DNA from: Mactra quadrangularis
Taxonomy: Eukaryota; Mollusca; Bivalvia; Venerida; Mactridae
Direction of reading: 5' to 3'
Assembly: GCA_025267735.1 (NCBI GenBank)
Contig: CM046303.1
Span: 70,162,034 to 70,226,033 of the forward strand
DNA: 64,000 bases
The first letter of the stretch is position 1; every line of letters starts with the position of its first letter. The translations under genes were made by a program, and so were the position numbers. Below are positions 1 through 11,313 of the stretch, in pieces. Under the pieces are notes generated by a model that saw only the letters and a program-made list of their open reading frames with translations, was not told the origin of the DNA and did not search any database.

Positions 1-390
1 GTCACAGATTTACAGGATATAAACTTTTAGAGAGGACTATATATCAACAATTGTCACAGATTTACAGGATATAAACTTTTAGAGAGGACTATATATCAAC
101 AATTGTCACAGATTTACAGGATATAAACTTTTAGAGGGGACTATATATCAACAATTGTCACAGATTTACAGGATATAAACTTTTAGAGGGGACTATATAT
201 CAACAATTGTCACAGATTTACAGGATATAAACTTTTAGAGGGGACTATATATCAACAATTGTCACAGATTTACAGGATATAAACTTTTAGAGAGGACTAT
301 ATATCAACAATTGTCACAGATTTACAGGATATAAACTTTTAGAGGGGACTATATATCAACAATTGTCACAGATTTATAGGATATATATCT
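1..390. repeat. 52-bp minisatellite, about 7 copies
   Basis: A 52-bp unit starting gtcacagatttacaggat repeats head to tail from the window edge. Copies differ almost only at agagagg versus agagggg. The array is probably cut by the window start. No coding signal is seen. Confidence 0.95.
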
Positions 391-449
391 ACAATACAAC
401 AATATATACACAACGTATGTTTAAAATGTTTTGTGTAGTAAAGCCAAAG

Positions 450-580
450 GAGTGATTCAAGCCAAATTACAAACATATTTTGTCAATCTATAAGTGATTC
501 AAGCCAAATTACAAACATATTTTGTCAATCTATAAGTGATTCAAGCCAAATTACAAACATATTTTGTCAATCTATAAGTC
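450..580. repeat. 42-bp tandem repeat, 3 copies
   Basis: Three near-identical 42-bp copies of gtgattcaagccaaattac followed by an AT-rich half. Non-coding. Confidence 0.9.
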
Positions 581-620
581 ATCAGATCAAAAACAAGAGA
601 AAAAACGCCATCAGATATAC

Positions 621-831
621 ACAGGGTCCGAAAGTTTCTTTACACATGTTAAATTACGATGTGTTTTGAGAATATTTTTACATACTTAACATGTTGCTTT
701 CACAACTATTATACAGTTTAACACGAACCGTTAATTATGATGAATATAAAACAAAATGTGTCTGCAGTTTTTTTAATAAGAATTAGAAATATTAACAAAA
801 ATTACATGTCTAAAGAAACTTTTGGAACCAG
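621..831. mobile_element. Small MITE-like element with inverted ends
   Basis: The ends gggtccgaaagtttcttta and taaagaaacttttggaacc are inverted copies with two mismatches, about 205 bp apart around an AT-rich non-coding core. The size and the CAGGGTCCGAAAGT-like end resemble Tc1/mariner-type MITEs. No clear target duplication was found. Confidence 0.5.
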
Positions 832-1042
832 AGTAGTTTTTTACACTTTTATCAATATGTTTACAAGTTTTAATAGTTCTTTAATAAAATGTACTTCTTG
901 ACAATTCCTTGTGGGAAGTTGTTGTCTCAGTTATTAATTTAAAACCACTAGCCCAAAAATGAGATAAGTGTAAATAATTTATTTCATATAGTCAGGCTAG
1001 TTTTGTGCTTTACTATACGGTATCATAATAAATCAAGCAATT

Positions 1043-1096
1043 ATTTGTTTGTTTCGGTTTTACGGCACACCAACACAAAAAGGTCATATCGCGCTG
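1043..1096 (-). mobile_element. SINE tail fragment, minus orientation
   Basis: Read on the minus strand this gives gcgcgatatgacc, then gtgttggtgtgccgtaaaac, then CAAACAAA. A second copy on the plus strand at 24609-24665 shows it is a dispersed repeat. The conserved box followed by a CAAA tail is typical of mollusc SINE 3' ends. The head is not recognisable here. Confidence 0.6.
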
Positions 1097-1232
1097 AAAT
1101 AAATCCAGCAAGCACTTTGAGAAAATTTAATGGAATGACTGTTGTTATCATTTATCATTATTTCCACAGTAACTAAACTGCAATATTGGATTGTAAACTT
1201 TGTTTTTACATCATTTCAACATAAACATGACA

Positions 1233-4200
1233 TCAGAAGTTGAGTAGCTGAAAACAGAAGTTATAAAACAATACAGTTTTATAGTACAAAGTCAATGATT
1301 TTAGTGAAAATAAACACAATAGTTTATAGTACAAAGTCAATGATTTTAGTGAAAATAAACACAATAGTTTATAGTACAAAGTCAATGATTTTAGAGGAAA
1401 TTTCAATACGGTGATTATATTTTGTGGACAAAATACCTCCTGTCTCCGCAACTTTTGAATATTTTTACAGAATATTTACTGGAGATATAATGCTGTATCA
1501 TTTTTCATGGGTAAAATGGAATCGGTTTAACCTTAACCCAGAATTGTGTCCACCAACTGTTAAAGGGCACAGTATATAATAATGAATATAAACAAAAAGT
1601 AAACTTACAAGTTGAGGAAGAATTTTTTCAAATTGTTCTAAACTTAGTTCAGTATCACCATCTTTCTATAAAATATAAAAACAAGATATCATCAAATTGT
1701 TCTAAACTTAGTTCAGTATCACCATCTTTCTATAAAATACAAAAACAAGATAACATCAGTATCACAGTAACTAATATCAACAGAGTACATTAAAAGACAA
1801 AGTAAATATATAAAATACATGCACATGTGTAAGTAAAACTTGTAATCTCTGAGGCCTTGTTAATATTGATCCCAAGAGCATAATTTCTAGAGGACGTCAT
1901 CAAGATGATGTCACATGCAAAATCTGAAACAGGAAGCTCTTGACCTTGTGGATATAAAGATGTTTAAATAGTTCCCTATATCGTTATCAACAACAATAAA
2001 AATAGTTGGATCAGGAAAATCTGTTTTAAATTTACTAAAGTAGTACAATCTAGAGTAGACATGTTATATATTGTATTTTTACATTCTTCAATAAAGTTAT
2101 CACGTAGGGTTCTTTTAAAGAGAGACAATTGCAATTTATAACATCAGCATTCCTAGAATAACAATCTTTGTTGCTGAACCTAAAATGATGCCACATATTA
2201 CATATAGGAGCTCTCTGGACTATATTATTTTTGTCATGAAGACTATAGATTTCTTTATTTAAAGCTGATGACCCCTGGATCAGGTTAGGGTCATTACGTA
2301 AACAAGCATTGATTCATTTAGGATGCCACATGCCAAACATGGAAGCCCTGGTCCTTATGGTCTTTTTACAATATGTTACAATATGTGCTAGATAGATCGA
2401 TCAATCTCAATAACTTGTATTTAACACTTTATGCCCAGGTGAACTAATATCTGTGACCAAAATTATGGTTTATTTTTTACTATCATTTTAACATTAGTGT
2501 AATGATTTTTATGTATCTATTCATACATCAGTTTTCTACATAAAAACATTTCTAGTTTATCTTACTTATACTTTATAAAATTAACAAACTAACCTGTGCT
2601 TGTTTAGCTGTTCTCATACATGCTTCTAAAAAACAAGATAAATATGAAGTATTAACATTAAGTATGGCAGCAATGATTAATTCATTATATGTTAATTGTG
2701 AGGGTCATTGATTAGATTTCAATTATGTTATTGTGTAAATGTACCACAGATCTGGGTCTTGTACGACCAATACTTGTGTTAATGTACCACAGATGTGGGT
2801 CTTGTACGACCAATACTTGCGTTAATGTACCACAGATGTGGGTTTTGTATGACCAATACTTGCGTTAATGTACCACAGATGTGGGTCTTGTACAACCAAT
2901 ACTTGCGTTAATGTACCACAGATGTGGGTCTTGTACAACCAATACTTGCGTTAATGTACCACAGATGTGGGTCTTGTACAACCAATACTTGCGTTAATGT
3001 ACCACAGATGTAGGTCTAGTACGACCAATACTTGCGTTAATGTACCACAGATGTGGGTCTTGTACAACCAATACTTGCGTTAATGTACCACAGATGTGGG
3101 TCTTGTACAACCAATACTTGTGTTAATGAACCACAGATGTGGGTCTTGTACAACCAATACTTGCGTTAATGAACCACAGATGTGGGTCTTGTACGACCAA
3201 TACTTGCGTTAATGTACCACAGATGTGGGTCTTGTACGACCAATACTTGCGTTAATGTACCACAGATGTGGGTCTTGTACGACCAATACTTGCGTTAATG
3301 TACCACAGATGTGGGTCTTGTACGACCAATACTTGCGTTAATGTACCACAGATGTGGGTCTTGTACGCCCAATACTTGCTTTAATGTACCACAGATGTGG
3401 GTCTTGTACAACCAATACTTGCGTTAATGTACCACAGATGTGGGTCTTGTACGACCAATACTTGCGTTAATGTACCACAGATGTGGGTCTTGTACAACCA
3501 ATACTTGCGTTAATGTACCACAGATGTGGGTCTTGTACGACCAATACTTGCGTTAATGTACCACAGATGTGGGTCTTGTACGACCAATACTTGCGTTAAT
3601 GTACCACAGATGTGGGTCTTGTACGCCCAATACTTGCTTTAATGTACCACAGATGTGGGTCTTGTACGACCAATACTTGCGTTAATGTACCACAGATGTG
3701 GGTCTTGTACAACCAATACTTGCGTTAATGTACCACAGATGTGGGTCTTGTACGACCAATACTTGCGTTAATGAACCACAGATGTGGGTCTTGTACGACC
3801 AATACTTGCGTTAATGTACCACAGATGTGGGTCTTGTACGCCCAATACTTGCTTTAATGTACCACAGATGTGGGTCTTGTACAACCAATACTTGCGTTAA
3901 TGTACCACAGATGTGGGTTTTGTATGACATGTACTGGGCATTCTACATAAGGAGTTTTAGAGGAGCCCTTAGGCACTTTATCAACTCTGTATTATTAAAC
4001 ATAAACAATATTGTACATACCTGGACATTCTACATGAGGAGTTACAGTGGAGCCCAGAGGAACTATATAAACTTTGTTTTATAATACAATTAACAATATT
4101 TTACATACCTGCAATAAATATTTCTGTAAGTTCAGATATCAATGCCAGGCTTTCCGGATTCACTGAAATATTAAAAAAAAACTATAAATGTCTCATAAGT

Positions 4201-7200
4201 ACAGATGTAACATAAATATGTTTCTGTACAGTATCATTGAATTTCAAGAAAATAGCAGAAGCCTTTTTGTAGACTCTGCACAAATATAGGAAGAGATTAA
4301 ATGGGCGGAAGAGGTTAGCATCTTTTCAATAGCTAAAAGGATCAACTACAGCCATGTGATCTTTTCTACCTGCGGAAATTGTTTAACCACAGTATGTTTA
4401 CTATGCTTATTCTTAGATAGCATTTCTAAAAAAAGATTTGATCTTTTCTTTTCATGATCTTTCTTCTTTTATAATTGATTTTTTACTTTTTTACATTGGA
4501 AAAACTTAAGATCAATACAGTTTGTTTTGATAATGATGCTTAGAGACATTCATGATAAAACAGGTACTTTCAGTAACTTTATGTTACCTGGGATTGTAAA
4601 AAGTATGAAACTTATCTGTCTTAATAAATAAATATTTTATCATGAAATTTCTATCTTCATCTCAATTCAGAAGATTAATCAAAAAGTATTTACATTTTTT
4701 CAAAAGTTAAAAGAATATTTTTCATGAGATGTTGTCAGATAAATTCTGAGAGTAGTATTTTATGTTTTGATCTCCCTTAGCTTAGGAAACATATCTCTTT
4801 GATAACCCTGATTAGATATACAGTGTACAAATACATGTATGTAGAGCTTTGTCACAGTGTATATGTACATGTACGTAGAGCTTTGTCACACTGTATATAT
4901 ACATGTATGTAGAGCTTTGTCACAGTGTATATATACATGTATGTAGAGCTTTGTCACAGTGTATATATACAAGTATGTAAAGATTTGTCACACTGTATAT
5001 ATACATGTATGTAGAGATTTGTCACACTGTATATATACATGTATGTAGAGCTTTGTCACAGTGTATATATACATGTATGTAGAGCTTTGTCACACTGTAC
5101 ATATACATGTACGTAGAGCTTTGTCACACTGTATATATACATGTATGTAGAGATTTGTCACAGTGTATATATACAGGTATGTAGAGCTTTGTCACACTGT
5201 ATATATACAAGTATGTAAAGATTTGTCACACTGTATATATACATGTATGTAGAGATTTGTCACAGTGTATATATACATGTATGTAAAGATTTGTCACAGT
5301 GTACATATACATGTATGTAGAGATTTGTCACAGTGTATATATACATGTATGTAAAGATTTGTCACAGTGTATATATACATGTATGTAGAGATTTGTCACA
5401 GTGTATATATACATGTATGTAGAGATTTGTCACAGTGTATATATACATGTATGTAAAGATTTGTCACAGTGTACATATACATGTATGTAGAGCTTTGTCA
5501 CAGTGTACATATACATGTATGTAGAGCTTTGTCACAGTGTTCATATACATGTATGTAGAGCTTTGTCACAGTGTATATATATACAAGTATGTAGAGCTTT
5601 GTCACAGTGTATATATACATGTATGTAGAGCTTTGTCACAGTGTATATATACAAGTATGTAGAGCTTTGTCACACTGTATATATACATGTATGTAGAGCT
5701 TTGTCACAGTGTATATATACATGTATGTAAAGATTTGTCACAGTGTATATATACATGTATGTAGAGATTTGTCACAGTGTATATATACATGTATGTAGAG
5801 CTTTGTCACAGTGTATATATACATGTATGTAGAGCTTTGTCACAGTGTATATATACATGTATGTAGAGCTTTGTCACAGTGTATATATACATGTATGTAG
5901 AGCTTTGTCACAGTGTATATATATACAAGTATGTAGAGCTTTGTCACAGTGTATATATACATGTATGTAGAGCTTTGTCACAGTGTATATATACAAGTAT
6001 GTAGAGCTTTGTCACACTGTATATATACATGTATGTAGAGCTTTGTCACAGTGTATATATACATGTATGTAGAGCTTTGTCACACTGTATATATACAAGT
6101 ATGTAGAGCTTTGACACAGTGTATATATACATGTATGTAAAGATTTGTCCCAGTGTATATATATACAAGTATGTAGAGCTTTGACACAGTGTATATATAC
6201 ATGTATGTAGAGATTTGTCACAGTGTATATACATGTATGTAAAGATTTGTCACAGTGTATATATACATGTATGTAAAGATTTGTCACAGTGTATATATAC
6301 ATGTATGTAAAGATTTGACACAGGGTATATATACATGTATGTAAAGATTTGTCACAGTGTATATATATGTATGTAAAGATTTGACACAGGGTATATATAC
6401 ATGTATGTAAAGATTTGACACAGTGTATATACATGTATGTAAAGATTTGTCACAGTGTATATATATATGTATGTAGAGATTTGTCACAGTGTATATACAT
6501 GTATGTAAAGATTTGTCACAGTGTATATATACATGTATGTAAAGATTTGTCACAGGGTATATATATGTATGTAAAGATTTGTCACAGTGTATATATACAT
6601 GTATGTAAAGATTTGTCACAGTGTATATATATGTATGTAAAGATTTGTCACAGTGTATATATACATGTATGTAGAGATTTGTCACAGTGTATATATATGT
6701 ATGTAAAGATTTGTCACAGTGTATATATACATGTATGTAGAGATTTGTCACTGTATATATACATGTATGTAAAGATTTGTCACAGTGTATATATACATGT
6801 ATGTAGAGATTTGTCACAGTGTATATATACATGTATGTAAAGATTTGTCACAGTGTATATATACATGTATGTAGAGATTTGTCACAGTGTATATATACAT
6901 GTATGTAGAGATTTGTCACAGTGTATATATACATGTATGTAGAGCTTTGTCACAGTGTATATATACATGTATGTAAAGATTTGTCACAGTGTATATATAC
7001 ATGTATGTAAAGATTTGTCACACTGTATATATACAAGTATGTAAAGATTTGTCAAGCTTGCTTTGAGCCTTGGTCATATTAACTTATTATAAGTAATTAC
7101 TTTTATCAGGTAGTTTATGCTGAGATTATTGGATGAAAGAAATTTATTATCAAAAAATTGTAACGAGAAAAATTTACTTACTTTTAGTTTTTTCATCTTT

Positions 7201-7233
7201 GAAGTACATCTGTAATATTTTTTGTATAGTTTT
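1233..7233 (-). CDS. CENPX: CENPX/MHF2 (centromere protein X), five exons seen, 5' exon missing
   Basis: A small histone-fold protein that pairs with CENPS/MHF1 in the inner kinetochore (CENP-T-W-S-X) and in the FANCM-MHF complex at branched DNA. Minus-strand exons are 7233-7182, 4162-4109, 2625-2594, 1665-1609 and 1247-1233. Each has an AG acceptor, all but the last have GTAAGT, GTATGT or GTTAGT donors, and the phases match at every junction. In order they encode QMYFKDEKTK, a PESLALISELTEIFIA segment, EACMRTAKQAQ, LSLEQFEKILPQL and LLNF-stop. This matches the CENPX pattern of HFKDDKTK, then VELLKVFVVEAA, then RQAQ, then LEKVLPQLLLDF-stop. The first exon (about 10-15 residues) was not located. 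The introns carry large minisatellites. The call rests on the combined order of motifs and the exact C-terminus. Confidence 0.9.
1268..1400. repeat. 45-bp tandem repeat, about 3 copies, in the last CENPX intron
   Basis: The unit agtttatagtacaaagtcaa followed by an AT-rich part is repeated three times between the last two CENPX exons. The last copy diverges at its end. Confidence 0.9.
1628..1755 (-). repeat. 64-bp duplication that copies part of a CENPX exon
   Basis: Two 64-bp copies (1628-1691 and 1692-1755) are almost identical. The unit spans the acceptor and the first 38 bp of the exon at 1665-1609. The upstream copy therefore has an acceptor and partial exon but no matching donor, leaving a decoy acceptor 64 bp before the real one. 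Confidence 0.85.
1756..2590. other. CENPX intron, no other feature
   Basis: AT-rich intron sequence. Two loosely similar segments containing gatgccacat/gatgtcacatgc and gaagctc/gaagccct occur near 1900 and 2320 and are probably old dispersed repeats. No ORF or RNA gene was seen. Confidence 0.6.
2737..3930. repeat. 43-bp minisatellite, about 28 copies, CENPX intron
   Basis: Unit taatgtaccacagatgtggg plus tcttgtacgaccaatacttgcgt, 43 bp. Variants alternate between tacgacc, tacaacc and tacgccc and between tgtacc and tgaacc, and some adjacent variant combinations recur, which suggests multi-unit duplication. It lies between the exons at 4109 and 2625. Confidence 0.97.
4163..4820. other. CENPX intron, no other feature
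   Basis: AT-rich intron between the exon at 4109-4162 and the 34-bp array. No ORF, RNA gene or repeat was recognised. Confidence 0.6.
4821..7054. repeat. 34-bp minisatellite, about 65 copies, CENPX intron
   Basis: Unit tatatatacatgtatgtaga followed by g(c/a)tttgtcacagtg, 34 bp. Variant sites are agagctt/agagatt/aaagatt, cacagt/cacact and the length of the TATA run. Each unit contains the palindrome TACATGTA. Several frames stay open on both strands, which is a by-product of the unit and not evidence of a gene. Confidence 0.97.
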
Positions 7234-7437
7234 CTAAAACAAAACAAACAAAAAACAGTCATATAATTTTACATGTTTTGTATAGATACTATTAGTTAAA
7301 GAACTTGCAATATATGTACCTGTCATGTTTTTCAATATTGGCCACTATCAACAGACTGATAGTTAAAGAACTCACTAAATATGTACCTGTAATGTTCTTT
7401 TATCAATACTGGCCACTATCAACAAACTAAAGCATAC

Positions 7438-7722
7438 GCGGATCCAGTGGGGGGGTCAGGGGGGTTCGAACCCCCCCTAGAATTTGTAAAATGTACATGT
7501 CCATTAGTGTATTTCTTGACTGTAATACATTTTTAAGTATCATGAAGCAATTTTTCTTGGTGATTAATATAGATTTAAAGGTTGTGTAGTTTCTATCATT
7601 AATATATTGCATTTTTTTTTCAGAAAAATGTGTATTATGTGGTTGTGGTTAGAAGTTCGGACCCCCCATTAAAAAACAAATTCAGACCCCACCCTCTTAG
7701 AAAAAATCCTGGATCTGCCCCT
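7438..7722. mobile_element. hAT-type MITE
   Basis: The left end has ggatccagtgggggggtc and the right end has tcctggatctgcccctg, its approximate inverted copy. G-rich and C-rich runs sit just inside each end. This resembles the common hAT MITE terminus CAGGGGC(A/G)GATCCAG. The core is AT-rich and non-coding, and the left tip seems to have lost its CAGGGG. Confidence 0.55.
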
Positions 7723-7739
7723 GTGAAGTATAATTTCAG

Positions 7740-8030
7740 TGTTGTTATAATGACCATCGGTGGTCAGCAAAGTGGTTAAGTGTTTCGTCTAACACTCCGG
7801 AGAACTATGTTTGCTCCTAGCTAGGGGCATACATAGTATGTAATCTATTGGGTTGACTGTAAACCTAACATATTTATTGTACTTAAGAGAAAAAGAAAAA
7901 GTTGAAGTAAGGGAATGCTCAGTTAAAACATAAGAAAAGTTTAGATAATAAATGAAAAAATAACAAGAACTGTCAGAGGAGACAGCATGCTCGACTTTTC
8001 TCAGTTAATCAGTGAATGGGTTTTAATAGT
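7740..8030. other. Gene-free stretch with a possible tRNA-like SINE head
   Basis: Near 7755, gtggtcagcaaagtggttaa resembles a tRNA A box, but no convincing B box follows. Nothing else was recognised. Confidence 0.3.
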
Positions 8031-8470
8031 AAGGAGAAAGAAGTATTTAAATGATGAATAAGTTTTCCAAGTTTGAGTTGAAAATCTTTGATAGTATGGA
8101 AGTTTGTAACAACTTTAACCTTGATTTCGGATGTTTTCTAAGTAAAAAAGAAGAATAACTCCTAAAACAGTGTGCCAGGGTTATGGGCCTTTATAGTAAG
8201 GTGAAAGTAGTGATGATGAATAAGTATTCCAAGTTTCAGTTGAATATCTTTGAAAGTATTGAAGTCATTCAAATTTGTAAAAACTTTAACCTTGATTTTG
8301 GATGTTTTCCAAGTGAAAAGGGGCATAACTCCTAAAGAAGTGGAGCAAGGGTTTACGGGCCTAGATACTAAGGTGGAGGTAGTGATGATGAATAAGTATT
8401 CCAAGTTTGAGTTGAATGTCTTTGACAGTATTGAAGTTATTTAAATTTGTAAAAACTTTAACCTTGATTT
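8030..8470. repeat. Degenerate repeat of about 150 bp, 3 copies
   Basis: Three diverged copies share gatgaataag..ttccaagtt, then a ttgaa-tctttga-agtat segment, then aaaactttaaccttgat and a gggcataactcctaaa segment. This looks like an old dispersed repeat expanded locally. Open frames here are short and not protein-like. Confidence 0.7.
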
Positions 8471-8693
8471 GCAGCGCCAACGTCCGGGTGACAGTATAAG
8501 CTTTCATTTTCTTCGAAAAGTCGAGCTAAAAAATGGGTTTAAGTCTAGTTCCATATACATACTGTACAATTTTGTACTATAACCTTAAATCATTGAAATC
8601 ATCTTCAAATAGGTGACCTGACCTACACATTTAAACATAGATGAAGTAGGACAACTGTAGGTTATTTTTGGTCAAGAATATCAGAAGTTTCCA

Positions 8694-8768
8694 TAGTTAG
8701 ATTTGAACTCCAAACCTCTCAATTTTTAACAGTGGGTTCTACTACTAGACCACTGTTACTACAATAAA
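8694..8768 (-). mobile_element. tRNA-derived SINE head or tRNA pseudogene
   Basis: The minus strand reads a tRNA-like A box (gtggtctagtagtagaac) and, about 35 bp on, a B-box-like gagttcaaatct. No intact cloverleaf can be drawn, so a SINE head fits better than a working tRNA. Confidence 0.45.
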
Positions 8769-8928
8769 ATGTCTGCTAGTTGTCTTCAACTAGTAGTAAG
8801 TTAATATTGGCAAAATGTGACCAGGCAAAATTTCTCTTTCTTGTCTTATCTGTATGTTTGAATCTTATTTTCTTGAATGTTAGTTATTTAAAACTTTTTC
8901 TATTTATTATTTTATCACTTTTTATCTA

Positions 8929-10157
8929 GATTACCATCCCAGTATTGTCAATGATAACAGAATGATGTACCACATAGATAACTCAGTGTTAGATTACTAT
9001 CCCAGTATTGTCAATGATAACAGAATCATGTACCACATAGATAACTCAGTGTTAGATTACCATCCCAGTATTGTCAATGATAACAGAATGATGTACCACA
9101 TAGATAACTCAGAGTTAGATTACCATCCCAGTATTGTCAATGATAACAGAATGATGTACCACATAGATAACTCAGTGTTAGATTACCATCCCAGTATTGT
9201 CAATGATAACAGAATCATGTACCACATAGATAACTCAGTGTTAGATTACCATCCCAGTATTGTCAATGATAACAGAATGATGTACCACATAGATAACTCA
9301 GTGTTAGATTACCATCCCAGTATTGTCAATGATAACAGAATGATGTACCACATAGATAACTCAGAGTTAGATTACCATCCCAGTATTGTCAATGATAACA
9401 GAATGATGTACCACATAGATAACTCAGTGTTAGATTACCATCCCAGTATTGTCAATGATAACAGAATCATGTACCACATACATAACTCAGAGTTAGATTA
9501 CCATCCCAGTATTGTCAATGATAACATAATCATGTACCACATAGATAACTCAGAGTTAGATTACCATCCCAGTATTGTCAATGATAACATAATCATGTAC
9601 CACATAGATAACTCAGAGTTAGATTACCATCCCAGTATTGTCAATGATAACAGAATCATGTACCACATAGATAACTCTGTGTTAGATTACCATCCCAGTA
9701 TTGTCAATGATAACAGAATGATGTACCACATAGATAACTCAGAGTTAGATTACCATCCCAGTATTGTCAATGATAACAGAATCATGTACCACATAGATAA
9801 CTCAGTGTTAGATTACCATCCCAGTATTGTCAATGATAACATAATCATGTACCACATAGATAACTCAGTGTTAGATTACCATCCCAGTATTGTCAATGAT
9901 AACAGAATGATGTACCACATAGATAACTCAGTGTTAGATTACCATCCCAGTATTGTCAATGATAACAGAATGATGTACCACATAGATAACTCAGTGTTAG
10001 ATTACCATCCCAGTATTGTCAATGATAACAGAATGATGTACCACATAGATAACTCAGAGTTAGATTACCATCCCAGTATTGTCAATGATAACAGAATGAT
10101 GTACTACATAGATAACTCAGTGTTAGATTACCATCCCAGTATTGTCAATGATAACAG
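8929..10157 (+). repeat. 63-bp tandem array, left part (about 19.5 copies)
   Basis: Each 63-bp unit equals 21 codons with no stop, so the plus frame from 8962 to 10206 stays open and reads MMYHIDNSVLDYHPSIVNDN over and over. Variable sites are GTG/GAG, ATG/ATC, AGA/ATA, CAT/TAT, GAT/CAT and CAC/TAC, all amino-acid changing. Only one synonymous change (TCA/TCT) was seen. That pattern suggests a neutral minisatellite rather than a conserved protein. An acceptor-like tttttatctag precedes the array. Confidence 0.95.
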
Positions 10158-11313
10158 CAGGGGTGGCGAAATCATATGTCCAAGTTGTCCAAGTCGTACA
10201 TTTTGAGGTCCGGACAAGTCCTTTTTTCAATTTGAGTTGTCCGTGGACAAGTGAAAAATCAAAAACAAAATAATCTTAGAATATCTTAATTTATCAACTG
10301 TAGTCATTTTTGAATTTGAATTTAACCGTGGACAAGATGAAATCGAATTACAATTTCTTAAAATCATAAAACTAAATTTGTCAGCCGCAATCGCAAGACG
10401 GCCATGTTGACAAATCAGGGTAATGGCTAAATATCGTTCGTATTCGTTCCTGGAAATTAAAAGGGACAGAACTCTTGATGCAACTATGACGTCGTAAAAC
10501 AGCAAGAGTTTTCGTTCTTACTCTCCTTGCGGGCCCGTGCACCAGATTTATACAAACGTTTAACTGGTTATTATTGAAAATGATGCCTCTAAAATTCAAC
10601 GTTACAGACGTTGTTATCATTACCGAATAGTATAAGCATTATTTAGTACATGCATTGGTTTGAAACATATTTTACGCGGAGCCTTCGTACTGAAGTTATG
10701 TGACAGCAGGAACGACTACTCTGTTCGAATATTCGCCCGCACTTTAGCTGTTCAGCTAAAGTAACGTGTTTTCGCGATCTTAAATTGCAGATGATGGATC
10801 GGTTTGTCATAAAATCGTCTTCTTCAAGCAAATCGGACGATAATACAATCAATCCTGCGCCGCCTAAAAAGTCAAAAGTAGATTATGATCGTAAATATGA
10901 CAAGGGTAAATGCAAAAGAGAGTTCTAATCCAGTTGGTTAAATGGTGACAGTTATATAATCATGCATATCTATAGTTCCTGATATTGTTCCTGGAATGCT
11001 CAAGTATATAAATCCCATCTTGAATACAAGATACAAGATACAAATGCAGTCATAACTACAGTGTATTAATTCATTTACATTATATTATTCTGGTATACAT
11101 ATGCAATCATATTAAATACAGTGCAGTTATGACAACCCATTGATTTTTGTTATTTTATGTTGAATACATAATAAATAACACTTAAGTTGATGTACAAATA
11201 TTTTCAATCAATCAATCAAAGTACGGACAAGTGGTAATTAGGTACGGACAAGTAATTTTTTCAAGTCACTTGTCCGTGGACAAGTCAAACTTTTGGAGAT
11301 TTCGCCACCCCTG
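10158..11313. mobile_element. Non-autonomous DNA transposon (hAT-like ends) inside the 63-bp array
   Basis: It has 16-bp perfect terminal inverted repeats, CAGGGGTGGCGAAATC. The flanks are AACAG on both sides (10153-10157 and 11314-11318), and the uninterrupted array reads aacagaatg at that point, so the duplication is 5 bp. Subterminal copies of cttgtccgtggacaag form inverted pairs near both ends. The CAGGGG ends are hAT-like, but the 5-bp duplication is shorter than the usual 8 bp. No full transposase is present. Confidence 0.9.
10791..10928 (+). pseudogene. Short ORF remnant, possible transposase N-terminus
   Basis: A 45-residue frame begins MMDRFVIKSSSSSKSDD, continues with a PPKKSK basic patch and ends at TAA. 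It follows a ttgcag acceptor-like sequence. Starts of the type M-D-R-F with a nearby KK-K patch are seen in hAT-type transposase and BED/ZMYM-like proteins, so this may be a leftover first coding segment. The rest of such a protein is absent. The assignment is weak. Confidence 0.35.

Noticed and set aside
2737..3930. Regular direct repeats resembling a CRISPR array
   Set aside because: The units abut with no unique spacers, there are no cas genes, and the DNA is eukaryotic. It is a minisatellite.
6012..6840. Long open frames on both strands (MYIHCDKSLHTCIYT and similar)
   Set aside because: They are translations of the 34-bp minisatellite. Frames shift with unit length and lie inside a CENPX intron.
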